Shown: in pieces, positions 1 to 11,900 of the stretch
Position numbering within the stretch: the stretch's first letter is position 1
How the letters are laid out: each line of letters opens with the position of its first letter
Assembly: GCF_001522545.3 (NCBI RefSeq)
Contig: NC_031776.1
Span: forward strand, 33,184,709-33,248,708
DNA length: 64,000 bases
Direction: 5' to 3'
DNA from: Parus major
Taxonomy: Eukaryota; Chordata; Aves; Passeriformes; Paridae
Made by a program: the position numbers and the translations under genes
The notes under the pieces: model-generated
What the model was told of the DNA's origin: nothing
The model's database searches: none
Seen by the model: only the letters and a program-made list of their open reading frames with translations

Positions 1-2554
1 CCCCCTGTCTTGCAGAAGTTTGCACCAAATGCAGGGAATTTCAATAGGAACATGGGTAGGGTGGATCACTTGTATGAAATACTGCCTTAAGCGTGTGAAA
101 AGGTGGCAACCAGCTAAAAGGATAAAATAAAAGAGTCAAATTTTATTTTGCAACAAATCATGGAAAATAAGCCTATAAAGAAATTACTTGCAGATGTTGC
201 TTTTAGGATGGGAATTAAAAAGCAGAGGGCACAAGGGCAATATATTGCTCAATGTGTGAATTACATATGTGTAATTTAGTAACTTACTACTACATAAAAT
301 GTATAATTAAAGAGTTTAATTGCTTCCAAACTTATACAATATAGTCTAAGTAGCCCATATATCTACTGTGCTGAGAATGCCAGGGATTACACAACATAGA
401 AAGGTGTTAATGTTGATTTATATGTACACACCAATTCTATGTACAAGTGCTGTATGGAGAGAGCTCAGTGCTGCTACAGTCTTTGGCTCTTCAGCTTGGA
501 AAGGGCTGTTTTGCAAACCTTTAGTGCAGCAATTAGACAGGAGTTGTAGGAAAACTCCCAGACTGATCAGCAAGTCAATAATTTCTGCTGGAAAATAAAA
601 TGATGATATTTAACCGCTCTGTTGTCTAAATGTGCAGCATTATTCCCTTCCCTAAGCAGCTCCTGTCAGAAACAGGATGGGTGATGCTGAGGGATCCCAA
701 GACTCCTGGGAGGCAGCAGCTCTTCTGCTGGTCCACAAGGGAACCTGGGAGACACTGTCAGAAAGCAATTGCTTCTGTCTCAATTCCATCTCCATTTCCT
801 TGCAATCAAATTATTGCTGTTAAATGTTTTCGTTCTGACACTTCAGACACCTTCTGCTATCATAAAACACACCAAGGGAGTAAATTCTCAGCTGCATTTT
901 GTCAGGACGTGGAAATCTGGATGATTTGGAAGTTACCCTTTGGGATTACACTGCTGTAGGTTTAGTAGGATGATGAATTTAAAGTAAGGAATGTGTTTGG
1001 AAAAGGGAGTTTGGCCCAGGAATAACCACTGCTGGACATCAGGCCTGGGAGAGTAAAGATTTTTGTTTTCTTTAAGAGTTAATCCTTCATTAGGGGGAAT
1101 ATTTTGAATTACATGGGGCAGCTTTCTGAGGCTGAAACACTCTGAATTTATTCCAGTATGGAATTTGTCCATGGATATCAGCATACTGATATATCAGCCA
1201 ATTATTTTGGGGGTTCTTGGGGTCAACAAGCAGCCCAGGACCCAGTTTAGATCCTAAGTTCTTTTTTAAAGGAGTATCTAACTTTTTTTCTGTCATTGTT
1301 ATTCTTTACCTGACATAATCCTTCTTGATGGATGGAATGTTGTTTTTTTTCTTCCCCACTGCTTTCAAAAAAATAGTAAACAACATATCTATATAACAAA
1401 AGAGGAAAAACCTTTTAATGGGGCATGTGGACTGTCAAAAGTTACTTTGCATGAAAAATCACACTGCAAATATGATATCATTTAGTACAGAAAGTTCATA
1501 CACAAAGAAAAGTCTGCAAATTAACTGCAAATTAGAACATTCCTTTTATATTTGTGCACAACAGAAATTAATCTTATGACATTTCACCCTTATTTTGAAC
1601 AAGGGTCAAAAATTAAGGAAGGCAACAGATAACCATAATCTTCAGTGTACTTAAAATTTAGAAAATATTGACAACATTGGTTTTCATAAGATTATACCCC
1701 AAATTTTGATAACATTAAATTATATAAACATCTAGTATGCACCAGACTAAAGTTTTAAGATTTGAAAGTCACATGTTCAGCAGCACCCAGAACTGGTGTT
1801 GCTACCCACACCTCTGCAGGTGTGTGAGTTGGCAAGGCAGGTGAGACAGGGGCTCTTTAAACATTTAAGAGTAAAAAATATTGAGTCCAACAGCAGCTGT
1901 ACTGGAAACAGTGGCATGAAATAGCCATTCCTGCTATGGGCTTGTAGGAACAACATGAAATTGTCCTCTCTTCCCATACTGCAGACAAAGGCTTGTAAAG
2001 AACCTTTGGCACAGCGTTGCAAATTAAGCCTGTTAACAAGTATGTATCTTAGCTTTTGTGGCTAATTAAATGGAAAAAGATTTCCTCTGGAAGCAAAGAG
2101 CACAGAAATGCAAATGGAATGAACAGACAAATAAAGCTAATACACTGTTTCCACAAACATCAAAGACTTTCCTAAGTGACATTTTGTACACTATTGAGAT
2201 TTTGTGCTGGTTATATCAGAGTTTTACTACTGTTTTGTGCCCTGTTTTAGGTACAAATCTGACACTACCTATAATGAGGAGCATGAATTCAACAGACCTA
2301 ATTGTAGCCAACAGAGCTCAGCCATTTATCAGATCCCTGATAAAACAAGTACAAGTTTTTAACTAGTAGAAAAATCTTGGGCTTTTCTACAGAGAAATAG
2401 ATCCTCTGTTGGCTGTAAAGCTCATTCTTACAAGAATTTAATTGTTATTTTTTGCACCACTGGCACAACAATTCTGTTAATTTCAAATTTGAAGCCTTAA
2501 TTTACCTTAATTCTGGTTTGTATCTGAAGAAACAAAAAATCCTCACAGTGTTAG
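1..2554. other. non-coding, AT-rich intronic DNA
   Basis: Mostly unique-looking AT-rich sequence. The open frames here (for example 630-959) have no recognisable domain and are best taken as chance. No repeat or regulatory element can be named with confidence. Confidence 0.6.
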
Positions 2555-2670
2555 GGTCCGTCCCTGGAAATATCCAAGGCTGGGTTGAATGGGGCTTGGA
2601 GCAAGCTGATCTAGAGGAAGGTGTCCCTACCCATGGTAGCAAATCTAAACCATTCTGTGATCCTGTGAAT
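2555..2670 (+). mobile_element. CR1 LINE 3'-end fragment, internally deleted
   Basis: Sense-orientation CR1 tail: a 'gggttgaatggggcttgg' type stretch, then 'gaaggtgtccctacccatgg', then the terminal 'aaaccattctgtgatcctgtga'-like end. The roughly 35-40 bases normally found between the 'catgg' and the terminal segment (the 'aactagatgatctttaaggtcc' area) are missing. It is 5'-truncated as is typical of CR1 and has no coding capacity. Confidence 0.85.
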
Positions 2671-5600
2671 AGTTGATGACATCATGTCAGTGCTACCTAG
2701 TCTGTAAATAGTACTTTTTTTAATGGTTAAACATTAAATAATGGAATTTTAAAACTCCAGCTTCAAAGTTCATTTTAAAAGACACTGTGAGCCTCGAGAA
2801 GTTCTTCATCAGTTTGTGCCATATTTGATCTCCATCCTGTGCACAGCAAGTGGACTGAAGTATATTGGCTTACAATGAATTCTGTGTACTACCTCCCCTG
2901 CATGCTGATAACCAGATCTCACTGACCTTCTTTAAATTAATGGCATTTTCACAACACTAGTGAAGATGATCCAGCTTTAAAACAACATCAAAATTAACTG
3001 GCAGAAAGTTGAGGCTGCTGTAGAAGCCCCCAGGTGCCCCATAATGGCCAATGTGGTCGCCTTTGTTTCTGCTGGTGTTTTGAGTTCACTCACCTGTTAT
3101 TTTACAGACCATTCTGCAGCGCTATTTTGGCCAAGTTCTCTCTCTTTAGAGCTTTCCTTCCACAGCATCTCTTATTTACCATTTAATAAAGCCTCTGCAA
3201 CATTTGACAACCAGAGGCCACGGGGAACTTTGCTGCTGCCACCAAAAACTTCCTCAGGAGCATCACCTTTGACACAAAAGTAGAGAAGAAAGAGCAGAGC
3301 AAGACCTTTGTCGGCGCAGTCGCCCACCCCCAGCCGAGATAAGACAACAGCCCCATTACTGCTGACAGTGTAGGGCCTGCAGCACAGGGAGAGCAGGTGT
3401 TTAACATCACCCCAGCTCTGCTGGGAGAGCCGAGCCTGCAGGGCTGGCATTCAGCATCCCCTCTTTGATCTACATGGGAATTCTGCACAGAAAACGCCTC
3501 AGCCCCAGTGAGCCCCAACACAAGCAGCTCTCTGGTGCCCAACAGGATGGATCATCCCTCTGTAACCTGGCTTCCACCTGTGGTTTGCAGGGAATGCTTC
3601 TGTTGGAGAAGCGCTGTTTGACATTCCTCTTTCCCCCCAGCACATGCCAGTCCATCCCGCTGGCAGCATCGATCGCTGCCGCCGCAGACCGTTCACGACT
3701 CTGAGCCGAGCCCCTGCTTGAGTCGTTTGCTAAAGCTAACGGGGTCTCATCATAAACACAATAAACAGCAAAGTGGAGGAAACAGCAAACACCAGACAGT
3801 TCAGCCAGAAGTCAGGCTTTTCTTCCAGCCCTTTGGACAGATGGGAAAAAACAGCTTGTACTGATTTTTTTAACTTATTTTTTTATCTAGTTCATCAATT
3901 TTCCTAACTAATTCAGCCTTCAGAATTTTATAAGCAATTTAAGCTCTGCGAGGTCACTACTTCCTAAAGGGATTTTAATTTTTAAAATTTACAGATTGTT
4001 ATTCAGTTCAGACCTGTGAGTTCATAAACAATTTTTGAGCTACATGGTTTGTGGTTGTATTCTAATTGTGGCAAGATGAAAAAGGCCTGGCTTCTTTTTA
4101 TATTTTTATTTTTTTTTATGTAGCTGCAGGCAGAATATTTTTCCTTTCAGCTATACATTTCAGCCTTTTAAAAGCACCTGAAATGTAAGAGAGCTAATAT
4201 AAGAGAGATTTTCCTCCCACAACTAAAGTTGCAAGTCTTTCTACCTGCTGTGAGATGTGTCATATTAGAGTTTACAGATATTTTGAAAATATAACATCAC
4301 TCTTTTCCCTGACTCCAGCAGGCACATGGATTCATGGTTTAATTGCAAGTGCTTTCAGTTAATGTCAGTGTGTAGGTGTGAGTGGGGATCAAGAGCTTAA
4401 GCACCAGGAGAAGTTCACAGCCATCCTTATTCCAGTTACACTCCCCATCTCGCCCATTTTCGTCAGCACTTCAAAGCAATGCTGACCAGGAGACAAATGA
4501 TTCAAGAATGCATTAAAACATGTATCTACACTTACTGCACTTTTTACTGTTTTTATTATTTTTACTGAACTTGTAATATCTTAATTAACCAGGAACACTT
4601 ACAGAATTCTCCTTGGGTTCAATTTTCCCTAGTGAGAATGCCATTCTTCAGTTACTGCTCACCGGTGATGACATCCCACCAGCTGAAGCACCTCAAAAAG
4701 TTCCAGCCACAGAATTTATGAGATTTAATGATAAACAATCTTTTATTTTTACTTTTCTTGACCAACTGCACCCGTTTTTACATGTGACACCATTTGGTGT
4801 CCACTGAGTAGAAATGTGTGATCCTTCTGCTAGCAGGCCTTGCAGGGCTATCTCCTCGCTGCGTATTTTCATTGTGAAACATGCTCACTTATGAGAATAA
4901 ATTCTCTCAACCCCACAAAAGATGTATCTTCTTAAAGAGTACTTCAAATATGGCTTCCCCCACATTATTTTTGTTTGCCCTAATTTCCCTTGATCTCATA
5001 TTGAAAATGATCAATCCACTGTCATTCTCAGTACTTATTCCAATTTCTCCCTCAAAAAAAGCACATCAAAAACTTCACGTTTTTTCACCTTTTTTCAGAC
5101 ATTTCCAAACCAATGATCTCCCAGCTTGAAAAAGAATTAGTGATGTAACCTATTTAATATATCTTTGTGTACTTTTAACAACTAGATTTTTTCCTGAAGA
5201 AATTCTCTTCTCCATAACTACGGCACGTTTTTGGTTTTTTTTTTTCTAATGGGGATTTAATACTCTTTATTTTTAACTGTATTTTATACATGTATTACTG
5301 TGTATGTTAAAAATACATGCAGAGCAGGATCCTGTCAGCAGTTTTTGCAGTGAGTCACCAGCTTCACAGCTGCTGTTCTGAAATAATATATTTAATCTCC
5401 AGTTTTTCCAGCTGTGTCCAAACAGACCACTGCTCCTGTGCTGAAATCCCTTCATTTTAATGGGTACTATGCTTGTATTCCTGTCAGAAGCAGACTGCAG
5501 AATTAAGTCAGTCTGGCTGCCTGTTGCACATGTCAGGCTCTCATGGAGCTGTAGAGGTGAAAATTGAGAGAAGGTGAAAAAATTACACTGTTGACACCTT

Positions 5601-5695
5601 GGGCACAGTTATAGCACCTCAAAGTATGTGCAGAGTATTGGAAAAATAGAATTAATTAATTTAATTTCAGGTCAATGATGTTTTCTAAAATAGAA
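2671..5695. other. non-coding intronic DNA with a CpG-retaining block
   Basis: Apart from the CpG-containing block at about 3295-3735 annotated separately, this is AT-rich unique-looking sequence with short homopolymer runs. A segment from about 3017 contains an AATAAA at 3186-3191 and could be the left part of an old LTR or other repeat, but I cannot identify a family. Confidence 0.5.
3295..3735. promoter_or_regulatory. GC-richer block with retained CpGs, possible regulatory element or young insertion
   Basis: CpGs cluster at about 3311-3340 and again at about 3610-3740 (GCGCTG, CATCGATCGCTGCCGCCGC, CGTTCACGACTC, GAGTCG), in contrast to flanks where CpG is rare. Retained CpGs indicate either an unmethylated regulatory island or a recently inserted GC-rich repeat. 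Overlapping short ORFs on both strands (for example 3183-3542 minus) show no known domain and look like by-products of the higher GC content. Confidence 0.35.
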
Positions 5696-5992
5696 CATAG
5701 AATCACTGAATGGTTTGGGTTGGAAGGGACTCCAAGGACCATCTGGCTCAACTGCCCTGCCATGGGCAGGGACACCTTCCACTAGAGCAGGCTGCTCAGA
5801 GCTCCATCCAGCCTGGCCTTGGACACCTCCAGGGATGGGGCAGTCCCAGCTTCTCTGGGAACCTTGTGCCAGGGCCTCACCACCCTCACAGCAGAGAACT
5901 ATTCCAAATATTTAATCTTATTCTACTGCCACTTTGAACCCATTCTCCCTTGTTCTGCCACTACATCCTCTTGTCAAAAGTCCATTTCCTCC
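5696..5992 (-). mobile_element. CR1 LINE 3'-end fragment (about 300 bp)
   Basis: Reading the plus strand, it opens with the reverse complement of the CR1 tail ('catagaatcactgaatggtt', then 'gggttggaagggactcc'), followed by 'ccatgggcagggacacctt', 'gagcaggctgctcagagc', 'cagcctggccttggacacc', 'agggatggggcagtccca', and ends near 'gtcaaaagtccatttcct'. That order is a minus-oriented, 5'-truncated CR1. It is the longest and best preserved CR1 piece in the window. Short ORFs inside it are not genes. Confidence 0.95.
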
Positions 5993-8900
5993 TCAGCCAA
6001 GAGCAAGGCGCTGTCCTGATCCCATCTCCACCAAACTCCTTCCCTTGCTCTGCAGAACAAGCTGCACTCACAGGATCTGTTTCCTTCCTGCAGAGGATGA
6101 AATACATCCCACAATAAAAGTCAATGAGGCTGTGCAGCACAAGGCCAGTCCCAGGGCGGTTGTGATTGACGGAGGCAATCGGAGACGCTGATGGCAAAGG
6201 CTTATACAGTCCACTAGGAATATTTACTCTGCGTTTCATATCTGCCACACAAGCCTTAAAACCTGTTTGCTGAATGTCACTGTTTCACTCCATCAACACC
6301 CAACATGATGATCAAAGTCTCTCCAGTGGGGATCTGCTGTTTGCTCTGCCTTTCCTCTGCTGAGCAGCACGGGTTAATACACTGGGAAACAACCCATGCT
6401 ATCCTATGAGCAATAATCATCTCTTTGCCTTTCTGAATTTTGAGTTTCAAAATTAGGCAAATCAATATTCACTTGGAGGAGTGGTGCTGCTAACCAGGTT
6501 TAAATATTCCTTCTTTCTCAATTTCCTTCTAAGTCATCAGACTTCTTAGAAGCCATGAAAAGGAGACTGTTTCAGTAGTTGCAACCTTAAAAAAAGTGCT
6601 CCATTTTCATTTCTATGATAAAAAAATTGAATATTTGGACTCCTAAGCTAAATAGAACTGTCAAAATATCTGCTGCTCTTTGGGAGGTTCTACAATAACA
6701 AGATTAAAAATAAAAGGAATTTAGAAGATCGGTTATTGCTGTTTTATTTACAGTTTCCCTTCTTATTTATAGTGAGTATTTAGGGAAATCCGGAATCAAA
6801 AATCAATTATTCTTGAATATTTATTGAAAACAAGAGTGATGTGGTCAAGAGGGCTGGGTTTTATTCACTCACCCTCGGTGTCACTCCTTCACGTGTCAGT
6901 TCAAAATAATGTCATCAACAGCACGTGTCTCCCTTGTGCTGTCAATGCCATTTGCTTTTAATTTGGGATTTGGTAGCTACAAGCACGTTTGCTGCCAACA
7001 GCCCCAACTCCAAAGGGATCTTGGTACATGCTGATGCCCATTCTGTGTCTGAGTGCCAGGAGAAATGTGTGGGGTTCATCAACAGCTTTTCACTTTGTGC
7101 TTTCTTGAACTAGAAGACTTCCTGTTAATAAGGATATGCAGGCATATAAATGGGAATATAACTGACTTTCCACAGAAAAAAACTTGATTTATCTCAGTGT
7201 GGCAATCATATACATACCACTTTGTGAATCTGGGCCAATCCAGGCAAAAAATGCTGGAGGCTACAAGAGAGAATCCCGAGAGGATGCAGAGCTTTAAAGC
7301 AGGGCCAGAAAGGACCAGCACACAGCTTGGAGGCTCTCCTGCTCCGAGGAGAACAGGCCTGGGGCCACCAGGGCCCAGAATCAGCTGAACTGGCAGCAAA
7401 TGAGAGAGATGAGCCCAGCACCTCTCCCTCCACCCCCATGCACACAGAGCTGTTCCAGAACACTCCTCCCAGCACATAGACATGTCTGAGAGAACATCCA
7501 CCTCTTAACAAAAGGAAGGAAAAATAGAGAGGGAAAAAAAGTTGCAAATGCTCATGACTGCACAGGCCAGCACTAAGCCCTTTGGAGGCACTGATTACTC
7601 AAATAAAGCAATGATGCTTTCCTTTCCATTAACGTTATCTTCCCTATCAACACCCAAGGCTGGTATTTCTTAATACTGGCTGTTAGAGCAAGTTTAAAGG
7701 CTCTCAAGTCTCAGTCCCCAGCTTCTCCCCTGCTCTGGTGCACTGACTTGGCAGGTTCCTGCACCTCAGGAACCCCCTGTGAACCGAGGCATTTCGTGGA
7801 TGCCAAAAGCTCGCTGTGCCTGTACCGCTCCTGGGGAGAATCCTTGAAGAGAAAAGGTAAGGAAGCCCCAGGAGCTGTGCTAATTGATTTTCCATATAAA
7901 CAAATAAGTCGTTAAGTAAGGAACTCAATGGCTTTACTTGCATGAAGTTAATAGCTAAATGCTCAAAAGGAATTACACTTAAGTCCTGGTTAACTCTTAA
8001 ATCTATATATGCTGCTTATGCTGAAAACTCTAACATATGCTAGTAAGGAACTAGCAAATGAAATATGCATTTCCTGTATCCATGTGAAACAAAAGCAAAT
8101 GGATTTATTTGTTGTAACAAAGCTACATGTTTCAGAATAAACAAAACCAACTGTGTGTATTTTAGGTTTGTTGGGGGAGGTATTTCAATAAAAGACACTC
8201 TGCTTTTAAGTACAATACACATGAAAAAATGTATTAATTAAGTTAAATGTTGTCTACCAAAAAGGAGCTTGATGGCAGCCTGAGCCAGGAGTGTCTAATG
8301 TCCATGAGATCTCTGGACCACAGAGATATTCTGCATTTACTCCCCCAGGCAAACCTCCAGCACTGGGGAATTTTCACCAAAGCATTGGTTCAATCAACTC
8401 ACTGCAAACACAGTCACACTAAAATGCTTTTCCTCCCAAACCCTCCTTTCAGTCCTTTTCATCCCTATATTTTTCCAGTCTCTCAATAACCATAATTCTA
8501 ATTTTCTATTCTCTAAGCTTCCAAGACTCTCTTGGACAAACCACAAAGTTCCAAGCTACTAACCCCTTTGCTGAGCACAGTGATTTCCTACTAAATGCTG
8601 TTCTTCTCCAGTTCTTTGGCTCGCCTCCAGTTACCAATCTACATTTGCAATGCCACCTATCTCTGTTTCCAGTGGCCCTCTCCATTCCATCCTGTCCTTT
8701 CCTGCAGCTCCAGCTCCAATCACTTCAAGCCTCAGCATCCATGACCAGCTTTCCCACATCACTTCCCCAGTAGTATTTTCTTTAACTACAACATTTTGTC
8801 TCTGCCAAGATCTCAGTAATAACTCCCTGGAACAAGCAGCAGTTTTGTTCTTTGTTGTAGGATATGGTAGCCAATGTTGTATGTAATTATGGGAGTCAGT

Positions 8901-11900
8901 CTTGTAACTCTTACCAACAAGACAGGAGACAAACCACAGAAGCACAGCAGCTTACAAATATATATATATATGTATTTAATACATATGTAATTTTAAGGAA
9001 TAGCTACAGCCTCCTGATATTTGTTAGAGTTTAAAGCTCAGTCTCTGCAGCCACTGGGCAATATTGTGATTCCAGGGTGGAAGTACTGATGATCTGAACT
9101 AAAACCTACCCCAGGTACAGCCCAAGTGAGGGACAGTCCTGTCATCAAACGCTGAGAAAATCACATCTTTTACCACTTAAGGAGTAATAAAGGAACAAAC
9201 AAAAGCAAAAATATGTGAATAGTAGTAATTCACGTGGCTTGGCTGAAATCCCATATTTCATCACCACTGAACTTCCACCACTATTATTCCTACACTGTCA
9301 CAATTTTTAAGACCAAGATATTCCAAAATTGCAAAATGCATGCACAAAAAAATTAGGAGAAAAAGCAAAATGTTTCTTCATTTCAATACTAATAATGTCT
9401 CTAATAACTGTTTTCATTCTAAGCTTCTTGAGATAGTAACTTTTATACAACACTCATTAATTTTATGAATTTTAAATTAATGTAATAACTTCCAAATATC
9501 TATCTTTGCTAATTTCTACTGTATTACCAGTTCTTCATTACTTGAACATATTTTTTCATTGACTGCAACAGCAACAGGCTAGGATTAAAAAATTTTTTTA
9601 ATACTGGGTATTGGATTTTGAAGAATTAAAATCAAATGGAGAATCTTGGGAATGATGATGAGACTGTTGCTTGGGCACTTCCTACAGATATTCTCTTCCA
9701 ACAGTAGGTGTGGGAGGATTCTTTTCAGTCCTAGCAAGTCATTAAGGTGAAGTAAGATACAAAATGTTTGTCTTCAAAAATCAAGGTAAATTCCTGAAAC
9801 TCAAAAAAAAAAAAAGGAGGGGAATGTGAAAACTTCAACTTTGTAGCTTGGGCTTGGTGCTCAAACATAAGTCTGAGTCTTACAGTTGACCTACAATGAC
9901 AGTAGTCCAAAGCCATAAGGTAATGGATACAGAAGGTATTAAGAAATAAATTGCATCTAAGCCCTAGAGGACTCCCCTCTGCTGTGAATTTCTTTTTCCA
10001 GGAGTGACTTGGCAGCAGATCACCAACCATTCCCAGCCCAGAACCTGGGATCCCAACAACCTGTGCTCAGTGCTGCTCACAGAAGAGACCCTCAAGGGCA
10101 CCTGGATGTCGATCCCAGAAGACATCTGCAGGATTTCTCACATGCTCACTGGCCTGCAGCGATTTGCACTGGACTCAATGCATTCATTAAAGAACATTTA
10201 TTTAGGCAGAATGTGAATTTCTGGTACCTACTGAGGTTCACCCATCACTGCTCTCAGCACTTTTCAAGGATGATGATCTTAAGCAATCACTCTTAATTTG
10301 ACAGGTAGGGTCTTTCTTGCATTTTCTAGTAAACATTGTGCTTTCTCTGGCAAAGTGTGGCACAAACCTTGAATAGACCTTTCACTTTTTCAGTCTTCAG
10401 TGCAAAAATGGGGGAAATACAGATTTTCTATTTGAAAACATATACAGCACCAATACTAAAGCAAAAATGGTGATAATACATCAAGTTTAGTATGTCAACA
10501 ATAAAACCCAAGTTCTGTTCTTTGAAACTCTGCAGTGCCTAATTGACTGGAATGGCAGAAGAGGATCCATGAGGAGAAGCATAAAAAAAAAGAGGTTTGA
10601 ATTACAGTTTAATTTATTACAAATTCTGTTTTATTTAACAGTCTATAAACTCAGTCAAAAATTCTACAACTTTGGTTCTGTACATTTTTTTACATTAATT
10701 TCTAAAAAGATTGTGTTACACAGAAACTCTAATGAATTATTTTTGGTTGAGCTCCTCCTCTGCTACCTATCTCAGATTTTCTGATCATTAGGTATTTCTC
10801 ATGCATGTCGGACCTTTCATTTTTAATGCTCAGAATGATCAAGGAGCCTGATGTTTTGTCATTTATTTTAAAATTACGATGACCCTGAAAACTAGCTCAG
10901 TCAGTCATTTCTGTACAGCAGTCCCTTATCATTAAAGCAGCAACATTTTCCCAACCTCCATAATTAACCTTTTTGTACAAGCAAAAGCAATAGCAATCTA
11001 TCCTTTGAAAGCCCTTCTGGGTCTATTTAGCACACTTTTCTCACAACTGAACAGAAATAAGCCAGCAAAGATTAAAAAAAAATAAAAAATAAAAAACAAA
11101 TCCTGAACCACCCTGGTTAGAATAAAATTAGATACTTTGTTCTATATCAGTCATAAAAATATCGCACATCAGAATTAAAACCTCATTTAACTTCTTTTTT
11201 TTCCCCCAGGTCATAAATGTCCTGCTTTATTTTTCATCTCTACGCACTCATCGGTTCCTGGTAAAATGTGTATTACCAAATTGCTTTCAGCATAAGATTA
11301 TTTCCCCCTTTATGCAATTGTTTGCTTCTACTCCCTATTCAAAAATCAATTTTTATTGATCCAGTCAGTGGCACATTGTTTCCCACAGAAAAGGAGAACT
11401 ATGTCATGCTAATTCATACAAAGAGGCCAGTTCTGTGGCTGTACCTGCCCTTCTTTTTCACAAAGAATATCTTGTGTTTTTCTGTTGGAAACAGGGAGAG
11501 GAGCTGATGATAAACACAGGCTTACTCCATGGAACTGGATGCAACACAAAAGGAAAAATTACGACAGGAGCACTTGGGCATAGGTTGACAGGCATTAAAG
11601 CAGAGGGCTGATTTACCCCAAGAGCTTGGCTCTCATGGAGAGAGAGGCAGGACAGTGATGCTGCCAGAGGTTGATGCATCACTTCAGAGCTCTTGGTGCC
11701 TGGGACTGCAGGGGTGATTCGATGGAAAAGCCCAGATTGACGCCAGGCAGCCCAGAGCTTGTCCATGAGACACTCCAGCCCCGTTCCACAGACTGAAATC
11801 TTGCTCGAATTACCAGGATAATTTTCAATTTTCCTCTTGGAAAACAAGCCACAAACACAGGAAATTATACCTATGACCTATATTTTAAAGTTAGTATTTG

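Noticed and set aside
3183..3542. 119-codon minus-strand frame and overlapping frames on both strands
   Set aside because: The overlap in several frames reflects the higher GC content; no domain, no splice-site support.
7079..7501. 140-codon minus-strand open frame
   Set aside because: No recognisable domain, low-complexity hydrophobic and Trp/Cys-rich composition, overlapping alternative frames; likely chance.
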